Source: Microcoleus sp. FACHB-831
Lineage (GTDB): Bacteria > Cyanobacteriota > Cyanobacteriia > Cyanobacteriales > FACHB-T130
Direction: 5' to 3'
Length of the DNA stretch: 64,000 nucleotides
Assembly: GCF_014695585.1 (NCBI RefSeq)
Contig: NZ_JACJON010000063.1
Location: forward strand, 1 to 64,000
Part shown: in pieces, positions 57,972 through 64,000 of the stretch
Numbering within the stretch: the stretch's first letter is position 1
Layout: each line of letters opens with the position of its first letter
Program-made: the position numbers and the translations under genes
Notes under the pieces: generated by a model
The model's database searches: none
Seen by the model: the letters and a program-made list of their open reading frames with translations, nothing else
Told to the model about the DNA's origin: nothing

Positions 57972-59471
57972 CTATTTTGACCGATCTGCTGGTTGAATTA
58001 CGACAACTGGCACAAGTTGTGCTTTAACAGGCAAGAGCGATCGCATCACCATCCTTAGCGGCTGACTGCGATTTTCGCGGACTGCTACAAGGGGCAAAAG
58101 AGCTAAAAGGCGCACCACAGCGCTGAGGGCAAATACTGCTGGCAAGCCGCCGAAGCCGGGGAAACTGGCAAGAAAGCCACCAACTGTAGTTCCCAGCGCA
58201 CCGCTAACACCAGCAACAGCAGCAGCGATCGCAAAATATTTAGACTGGTTTCGCAACGGTGCTACATCCATTTGGAGATTACTGGTACACAAATCAATAG
58301 CCGCCTGCGTACCACCCATCAACAAGTGTAAAAGCGGGAACCACACCCAAAGGGAAACAGCATCAGCACCAATCGCCACCCAAAGTAACGGCGTCAGCGC
58401 TACCAGCACTCCCACAAACACCATAAGCGGACGATTGCCAATCCGGTCGGCTAACTTGCCCCACACAACCATCATCAGCAAATTAGCCCCAGCCCCAATG
58501 CTGCCATAGATCGTTACCCAGCTGACATCTATATCCAGGTTGTCCAGCAAAAAGAGATTAAAAAACGGCGAGCCAACATTAACAGCAAACACCCAGAAGC
58601 TAATGTAAAGCAAAAACCTCAAAAAATTAGGCTCCAAGCGAGGCTTAGCTTCAACAACTGTCCCCGTTTCCTTCTGTAGGTCGTCTTCCCCTCTTCCCTG
58701 CTCTTGGGGATTCACATCAGCCATGAACAACTGACAGCCAATACTGATTAGCCCAACCACGACTCCCACACACAACAGCGCACCGTAACCCTGAATCGTC
58801 CCACCCGGCCATGCAGACACTGCAAGACCCAAGAGGGGTACGCCGATGAGAGCGGTCAAACTAGCGGCACTATTGCGAAATCCAAAATACCTCCCCCGTA
58901 CCCGCACGGGCACTAACGTCGCTATCCAACTCAGCCAAGAAGCACCGCCCAACGATACCAGTACGTTGGAGAGTAAAACTATTGCCAATGTCCAAGAGAC
59001 TAGCTGGTGCGGATCGCTATGAGACCAGTTTATCCACCAAATCCCGATCGCTAAAATCAGCCACATCAGCCGTGCTGGCACAAAAACAGCCAAGTCATAC
59101 CATTGGCGGCTCGTGGTGCGCTCTGCCAGATGCGCTCCCAGCGGTTGCAGTAAGTTGACCAGCATTGGCATAGAAGACAGCATCCCTATCTCGACTGGAG
59201 TTGCACCCAGTTGAAGCAAGAAGTTACTGAGCAAAACGCCGCCAGTAATGCTGCCAAAAATAGCAGCAAAGACTGCATCCCAGGTAGATGCCTTTAGACT
59301 AGACCGAATTGAAGATTTGGATAATTTGTGCGGTTCTGCGGCAGGGATTATGGTTTCGGTTGCTGCGATGGTTTGTATAATTCCCTGTTCGGCCAGAGTG
59401 ACGGTTGGATCTGGAGCAAAGTCTTTTACTGAGTTAGATAGGTTGGGATAGGCAACCACAAAATTCCTCAC
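57972..59471 (-). CDS. MFS transporter
   Basis: Major facilitator protein of 499 residues with about 12 spans. An extended cytoplasmic N-terminus (about 1-60) precedes the first span, and there is a long central loop (about 240-275, rich in charged residues) between the halves. WGKLADRIGNRPLM is the MFS loop motif. The substrate is unknown. It lies 88 bp upstream of moaA on the same strand, perhaps in one transcript. Confidence 0.9.
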   Translation of the reverse strand: MRNFVVAYPNLSNSVKDFAPDPTVTLAEQGIIQTIAATETIIPAAEPHKLSKSSIRSSLKASTWDAVFAAIFGSITGGVLLSNFLLQLGATPVEIGMLSSMPMLVNLLQPLGAHLAERTTSRQWYDLAVFVPARLMWLILAIGIWWINWSHSDPHQLVSWTLAIVLLSNVLVSLGGASWLSWIATLVPVRVRGRYFGFRNSAASLTALIGVPLLGLAVSAWPGGTIQGYGALLCVGVVVGLISIGCQLFMADVNPQEQGRGEDDLQKETGTVVEAKPRLEPNFLRFLLYISFWVFAVNVGSPFFNLFLLDNLDIDVSWVTIYGSIGAGANLLMMVVWGKLADRIGNRPLMVFVGVLVALTPLLWVAIGADAVSLWVWFPLLHLLMGGTQAAIDLCTSNLQMDVAPLRNQSKYFAIAAAVAGVSGALGTTVGGFLASFPGFGGLPAVFALSAVVRLLALLPLVAVRENRSQPLRMVMRSLLPVKAQLVPVVVIQPADRSK

Positions 59472-59779
59472 AACTAAGTTGAATTATTAATGCCTTCGAT
59501 ACCGCAGAGGGAAGCTATAAAACGATAGAGTGAAAGGCTTGTACTGTGCAGCTTTCCGCAGTAAGAAAGATTGTTCAGGCAAATACGACAAAAATACCTC
59601 CCAGAAAATAGTTGCGATCGCTCAAAGATAGTTGAAGTATTGTTGTTCTGTTATCTATGTTTCCCAGAAAATCTCGGTTAATCTCTATAGCATAGGCAGC
59701 ATCTACAGATTTAAACCGCCAAGGCTGCATCCGGGCAGATGCGCCACAAGAATGAAATTAAGAAGGGGTGTCGATCTGT
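59472..59779. other. Divergent intergenic region between MFS and pentapeptide genes
   Basis: The gap of 308 bp contains one HIP1 site and no recognised ORF. It presumably carries both divergent promoters. Confidence 0.45.
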
Positions 59780-60988
59780 ATGGCAAACGAGCAACAGCTA
59801 AATCTGCTCAAGGAAGGGGTAGAAGCTTGGAATCAATGGAGGCAAATTAATCCTGAAATAAGGCCAGACCTTAACGGAGCAGATCTGCACTCGTGCGATA
59901 TCGGTGCAGTCAACTTAGTGGGCGCAGCTATGCGAAGCAGCGATCTTAGCGGAGCCAACTTGATGGGGGCGGATATGCGTAGAGCAGATTTAGCAGGAGC
60001 GAACCTGAGCGGGGCATATCTGAGCAATGCGGACTTTAGCGAAGCAAATCTCACTGAAGTTAACCTCAGCGAAGCTTATCTTTTCGAGGCAGATTTGAGC
60101 CGGGTGAACTTGAACGGGGCAGATCTGCACTGGGTATATCTGGGTAAGGCAGATTTGAGTGGGGCGTACATGATCGGCGCAAATTTGAACGAGGTTGACT
60201 TGCGCGGCGCGAATCTAATCGGCGCGAACTTGAGCGAGGCTAATCTCAAAGCAGCCAACCTCACAGGGGCGGATCTGCAAGGGGCGGATCTGCGCTGGGC
60301 GGATTTGCAAGGGGCAAACTTGATGGGAGCTAGGTTGCTAAAGACTAGCTTTGAGCAGGCGAACTTGGAGGGTTGTTCTATCTATGGGATTTCGTGTTGG
60401 GGGTTAAACCTGGAAGGAGCAAATCAGTCAAATTTGATTATTACTCCTCCAGGCGAACCGACGATCGCTGTAGATAATCTTGAGGTGGCTCAGTTTATTT
60501 ATTTGCTGCTCAATCACAAGCAAATCCGCGAGGTTATTAATACCGTTCCGTCTAAAATTGTGCTGCTAATCGGTCGCTTGACTAAACCAGAACGCAAGGA
60601 AGTTTTAGAAGCAATCCGCGAAAAACTTCGCCAACGCAATTATTTGCCCATATTGTTTGATTTAGAAAAACCAGGCGGGCGCGATCGCGTCGAGACTGTC
60701 TCTTGTTTGGCAAGTATGGCGAGATTTATTATTGCCGACCTGAGCGATGCCAAAAACATTCCACAGGAATTGCAAAGTATTGTCCATGAAGTGGAGCTAG
60801 TACCCCTACAAGTGCTGCTGCAAGCGGGAGCCAAAGATGCAGCTATGTTGGAGCCTTTTAAGAAATACCCTTTGGTGCTAGAGCCGTATCGCTATGAGAA
60901 CGTTGAGGAAGCGATCGCGTTTCTCTATGAAAAAGTAATTGCCCCTGTTGAGGCCAAAGCAAACGAGTTAATAAAAAGCAATAATTAA
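59780..60988 (+). CDS. Pentapeptide-repeat protein with Rossmann-like C-terminal domain
   Basis: Protein of 402 residues. An N-terminal helix (EQQLNLLKEGVEAWNQWR) is followed by pentapeptides (about 35-205) and a C-terminal alpha/beta domain (about 220-390). That domain starts EPTIAVDNLEVAQFIYLLLN, then VLLIGRLTKPERKEVL, LPILFDLEKP and ARFIIADLSDAKNIPQEL. Its strand order and the IADLSDA loop recall TIR- or nucleoside-deoxyribosyltransferase-like folds, but that is inference. It is followed at 57 bp by a paralogue. ATG 59780 (MANEQQ) is chosen over the upstream GTG by family similarity with that paralogue. Confidence 0.88.
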   Translation: MANEQQLNLLKEGVEAWNQWRQINPEIRPDLNGADLHSCDIGAVNLVGAAMRSSDLSGANLMGADMRRADLAGANLSGAYLSNADFSEANLTEVNLSEAYLFEADLSRVNLNGADLHWVYLGKADLSGAYMIGANLNEVDLRGANLIGANLSEANLKAANLTGADLQGADLRWADLQGANLMGARLLKTSFEQANLEGCSIYGISCWGLNLEGANQSNLIITPPGEPTIAVDNLEVAQFIYLLLNHKQIREVINTVPSKIVLLIGRLTKPERKEVLEAIREKLRQRNYLPILFDLEKPGGRDRVETVSCLASMARFIIADLSDAKNIPQELQSIVHEVELVPLQVLLQAGAKDAAMLEPFKKYPLVLEPYRYENVEEAIAFLYEKVIAPVEAKANELIKSNN

Positions 60989-61045
60989 AACTGGCAGGCA
61001 CGGGCAAGTACAAAGCACGCAAAAAATAAGGAGGGCTTGATCGGC

Positions 61046-62167
61046 GTGGCAAACGAAGATCATCTGACTCTAGTAAAACTTGGGGTAGATGCCTGGAACC
61101 ATTGGAAGGACGAAAATCCTGAAATCCAGCCAGACTTTAGCGAAGCAGACCTCAGCAGAACCGACCTGAGCGAAGCCAAGCTTTGGGGGGCAAACATCAG
61201 GGTAGCGAACCTGAGAATGGCCAACCTCAGCGGAGCCGATTTGTGCGGGGCAAACCTCTGCGCGGCAGACCTGAGTGGGGCAACCCCAATCGGGGCAAAC
61301 CTGACTGGGGCAGACTTGATTGGCGCCAACTTGAGCGGTGCCAACTTCAGCGGCGCCAACTTGAGGGGGGCGCATTTGATGAAGGCAGACCTCAGCGGCG
61401 CTTACCTCAGCGGCGCCGACTTGAGGGGGGCGCATCTAGGCAGGGCAAACTTGAGCGGTGCCAACTTGAACGGTGCCAACTTGAGCGGTGCCAACTTGAG
61501 CGGCACGCAATTGATCGAGACAAACTTGGCGAATGCCAACCTTCAAGGTTGTCGAATTTATGGAATTTCCGCTCTGGAATTAAACCTGGACAGAACAAAT
61601 CAAGCGAATCTGATTATTACGAGAGAGGGTGAACCTACCATCGCCACAGATAATCTTGGATTTGCTCAGTTTATTTACTTGCTGCTCAACGACCAAAAAA
61701 TGCACGGTGTCATTAGTAGCATTAGCTGCAATGCCGTCTTGATTATGGGTAGCTTTAAACCAGATCGCCTGGCAATTTTGGATGCGATTCTCAATGAAAT
61801 TCGCGATCGCAGCTATTTGCCGATTGTGTTTGATTTCGAGACATCACTAAGGCAGGATCTCACCGAGACTATCTCTCGCGTGGCTGGTATGGCTCGGTTT
61901 ATTATTGCCGACTTTACCGACCCCAGAAGCATCCCGGACGAGTTGCAGACTGTTCTCCCTGACATAGAGCGAGTCCCCATTCAACCAATTTTGCATAGTT
62001 CAGCCCAGAGGCAATACTCTTTTATGTTTAGAGATTTGCAGCAATATCCTTGGGTGCTGGAGCCTTACTTTTATGAATCGTCCCAAGAAGCGATCGCATC
62101 CCTCAAGGAAAAAATCATTAACCCCGCTGAGGCTAAGGCTAGGTTATTAGGAAAATCTAGGAGTTAG
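61046..62167 (+). CDS. Pentapeptide-repeat protein with Rossmann-like C-terminal domain (paralogue)
   Basis: Protein of 373 residues, GTG start with AGGAGGG at 61029-61035. It has the same layout as the preceding gene: helix (DHLTLVKLGVDAWNHWKDEN), pentapeptides (about 35-175), then EPTIATDNLGFAQFIYLLLN, VLIMGSFKPDRLAIL, LPIVFDFETSL and ARFIIADFTDPRSIPDEL. The C-terminal domains are clearly homologous while the pentapeptide parts differ in number, so the pair arose by tandem duplication with changes in repeat number. The C-terminal domain is conserved and is probably the functional part, perhaps an enzyme or ligand sensor. Confidence 0.87.
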   Translation: MANEDHLTLVKLGVDAWNHWKDENPEIQPDFSEADLSRTDLSEAKLWGANIRVANLRMANLSGADLCGANLCAADLSGATPIGANLTGADLIGANLSGANFSGANLRGAHLMKADLSGAYLSGADLRGAHLGRANLSGANLNGANLSGANLSGTQLIETNLANANLQGCRIYGISALELNLDRTNQANLIITREGEPTIATDNLGFAQFIYLLLNDQKMHGVISSISCNAVLIMGSFKPDRLAILDAILNEIRDRSYLPIVFDFETSLRQDLTETISRVAGMARFIIADFTDPRSIPDELQTVLPDIERVPIQPILHSSAQRQYSFMFRDLQQYPWVLEPYFYESSQEAIASLKEKIINPAEAKARLLGKSRS

Positions 62168-62186
62168 GAGTTATCAGTTATGCTCT

Positions 62187-62211
62187 CGTTCCCTGGCTCG
62201 TTCGGGGAACG
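62187..62211. repeat. Dispersed inverted repeat (CGTTCCC type)
   Basis: CGTTCCC (62187-62193) and GGGAACG (62205-62211) form a hairpin of the same class as those at 47693, 49043 and 56814. It lies after the second pentapeptide gene and may act as terminator. Confidence 0.7.
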
Positions 62212-62335
62212 CCATTCCTTAAAATTCCATCGTAATTATTGAAATATTAAGGCAGACAACATTGCCCCCCTCATAAACTCGAAGATGAGATGGGGCCTAT
62301 ATCCTCCTTGATTTCCTTTCTATAAAAACTCTTCT

Positions 62336-63610
62336 TTAACTAACCAACTGCAACCCCTTATCATGCATTTTTTGGTCGATGCGCTGCATATCTTCAAGAG
62401 TTTCACCAGTTACAATTCCGTAAAGTTCAGTGTAAATTTTGCCATATTTAACCCTTTCTAGCGCCGATAAAATTATCAAGTCTTTACGCTCTATTTCTTC
62501 CTTGAGAGTCACTAAAATCGAGTCCAAAGTGCCGTCCATCCAGTAGTCAGTTGAATAATTCGCTACCTCTTTCCCCAGCTCCAGAAGGGTATTACGCTGC
62601 AAGCACAGAGGAGTTGAACCGTTAACTCGAAAATTAGCATCGATCGCGAAAAGTTGCCCGTCTTTATCTTCCAAAACGTCGAAGCCAATAATGCCGAAAT
62701 AACCCTGCTTATGAGCATACTGACCGATGGCGGCAATCATCTCATAGAACTTGCTCATGTCGCTCTCGCCATAATAAATGAGTCCGCCCAAGTACTTGCC
62801 TTCGGGACTGACGAGTTGGCGAGTAACGCCAATGAGGGTAATATCTCCGACTTTGTTGACATAAAACTGCACGCAGTAGTTTTCTACAGCGTCTTTAATG
62901 AACTCGGAGACGATGATGGTATCCAGCAGTTTGATATTCAGATATTTTTTAATTTCTTCGCAGCAGTAGTTAAGTTCGCTGGCGCTTTTGATAATATAAG
63001 TACCCTCCCCTGAGAGTCCATGAGATGTTTTGATCAAGTAGGGGAATTGTTCTGGTAATTTAATCTCATCGAAATTGGTTTCGTGCAGATTGTAGGTTTC
63101 ATATTTTGGACAACTCACCCCAAGTTCAGCTAGCGTTGCTTTGCTCAATAGGCGATAGTGAGTATCTGGATCGACGGCGTGCTTCTGGGGAAGTAAGCCG
63201 TCGAAGGGGAATAGAGTAATAACTCGCTCCAAGCGATCGCTCTTATTAATTTCATCGAGATAATCTTTACTCTCGATCACTTCCAGGTTGTTGTAGCTGA
63301 AGCCAAAATGCTCTCGCCAGTAGTCAACTAACACTTTTCCTGGTTGGCTGAGGACAACACCGGAAAGGATATCCCCTAAAACCGCTAAGTTTTTCCAAGG
63401 TTCCTTTTCACAAATTTTGTCATAGGAAGTTTTGGTTGCTTCATCGCTCCCGTCTTGTAAAAAGTATTTTTTCGTGTTGGGATAAGCTGCCCAACTTGAA
63501 GTTGCTGGGTAATTCAAGATGAACGTATACCCTGCATCGGCAATATCTTGAGCAAATAGTTGGGAGAAAGAATTACCTTGGAAATAATTAAAGTTGTATT
63601 GAGTATTCAT
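62336..63610 (-). CDS. ATP-grasp domain carboxylate-amine ligase, unknown substrate
   Basis: Protein of 424 residues. The C-terminal two-thirds is an ATP-grasp fold: FPYLIKTSHGLSGEGTYIIK is the nucleotide-binding loop, and FGIIGFDVLEDKDGQLFAIDANFRVNGST carries the metal- and ATP-binding residues. The N-terminal about 160 residues resemble a substrate or pre-ATP-grasp domain (FAQDIADAGYTFILNYP). It should form an amide or peptide bond, but neither a peptide nor a cofactor gene is near. Ligation of a small metabolite or peptide natural product is possible. Confidence 0.85.
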   Translation of the reverse strand: MNTQYNFNYFQGNSFSQLFAQDIADAGYTFILNYPATSSWAAYPNTKKYFLQDGSDEATKTSYDKICEKEPWKNLAVLGDILSGVVLSQPGKVLVDYWREHFGFSYNNLEVIESKDYLDEINKSDRLERVITLFPFDGLLPQKHAVDPDTHYRLLSKATLAELGVSCPKYETYNLHETNFDEIKLPEQFPYLIKTSHGLSGEGTYIIKSASELNYCCEEIKKYLNIKLLDTIIVSEFIKDAVENYCVQFYVNKVGDITLIGVTRQLVSPEGKYLGGLIYYGESDMSKFYEMIAAIGQYAHKQGYFGIIGFDVLEDKDGQLFAIDANFRVNGSTPLCLQRNTLLELGKEVANYSTDYWMDGTLDSILVTLKEEIERKDLIILSALERVKYGKIYTELYGIVTGETLEDMQRIDQKMHDKGLQLVS

Positions 63611-64000
63611 GGTTTGGAAAGACCCTAATGACGATTAGCGCAAAGATGTATAATTTCTAAAAATCTGGATGGCGGCTGATTTTATCGATCTGATTCCATC
63701 AGATTGGCAGAAAGCTACACGAGAATAAATAAAGTTAGGCATACTTGCTTTTAAAAACTAACTTATTGCCTCTTTATCCTGAAGAATTTAACGTAGTAGA
63801 AGTTGTATCTATTGTTGTGACTTTTGCAGATTTTTTAAACTTGCGATCGCTAGCTGCGATTCTCCTCAAGTAATGAGAAAAACTGCGTTCAATCTCAACG
63901 TGTTGCTTTACTCGTGTAAGATTCTTCCTCCTCTGTGCCAGTTGCAACTGCTTATCCTCGCTGATACGTGAGAATGTCTATAGCGCAGTCAGTATCTTGA
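63611..64000. other. Terminal 390 bp without recognised gene
   Basis: No supported gene is present. A minus-strand frame (63774 to about 63967) without a clear start codon could be a decayed C-terminus (NLTRVKQHVEIERSFSHYLR is helix-like) but has no family match I can name. One HIP1 site is present. Confidence 0.4.

Noticed and set aside
63774-63967. Minus-strand frame at the window end
   Set aside because: It lacks a start codon with ribosome binding site and has no recognisable domain; at most a gene remnant.

Overview
The window is chromosomal DNA from a filamentous-type cyanobacterium. The evidence is many HIP1 octamers (GCGATCGC) in genes and gaps on both strands, nblA (phycobilisome degradation), petN (cytochrome b6f), a TerB/Mo-nitro_C protein, a group 1/2 sigma factor, PAS- and GAF-rich histidine kinases, pentapeptide-repeat proteins, and the heptamer and CTCGTTCCC-type dispersed repeats usual in these genomes. 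The genus cannot be fixed from sequence alone. No rRNA, tRNA, CRISPR array, transposase or integrase was recognised.

Layout. 0-4 kb: a tandem pair of lipoprotein-type solute-binding proteins (the first cut by the window edge) runs into a CACHE/HAMP/GAF histidine kinase, which looks like a ligand-sensing unit without a permease. 4-9 kb: a GNAT enzyme, a sigma-70 factor and priA. 9-11.1 kb: a pentapeptide-repeat protein, then a decayed patch with a LuxR-type response regulator broken by a TAG codon, a small membrane ORF and an orphan KdpD/Usp-like domain. 11.4-30.2 kb: mostly housekeeping genes (anmK, a Ser/Thr kinase, nblA, obgE, a beta-lactamase-like hydrolase, a TrmJ-type methylase, an asparaginase, ynfA, glmU, an HD-GYP regulator, an MnmD-type methylase, a sulfurtransferase, a NYN-domain protein, leuA).

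30.2-37.8 kb holds the most notable system: three minus-strand genes joined by 8-bp overlaps. They encode a DNA-binding and REase-fold nuclease protein, a DinG/XPD-like Fe-S helicase, and a PIWI-RE protein. This matches the three-gene PIWI-RE system, a prokaryotic Argonaute-related module predicted to act against foreign nucleic acid. It sits between leuA and a methyltransferase with no integrase or tRNA nearby, and it carries HIP1 sites, which suggests long residence in cyanobacteria.

38-50 kb: methyltransferases, an outer-membrane barrel with a Gln/Pro/Glu-rich extension, a GDPD/GNAT/unknown operon, RecQ, a small 2H-phosphoesterase-like protein, petN with a small Arg-rich membrane protein, an SDR, and an ankyrin plus CdiI-like immunity pair framed by two 53-bp direct repeats. 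50-56.1 kb: a very large nine-PAS histidine kinase translationally coupled to a single-domain response regulator. 56-64 kb: rpsD, moaA, an MFS transporter, two tandem pentapeptide proteins sharing a Rossmann-like C-terminal domain, and an ATP-grasp ligase. Possible conflict or immunity genes are therefore spread over four places (30-38, 44, 48 and 60-62 kb) rather than gathered in one island.
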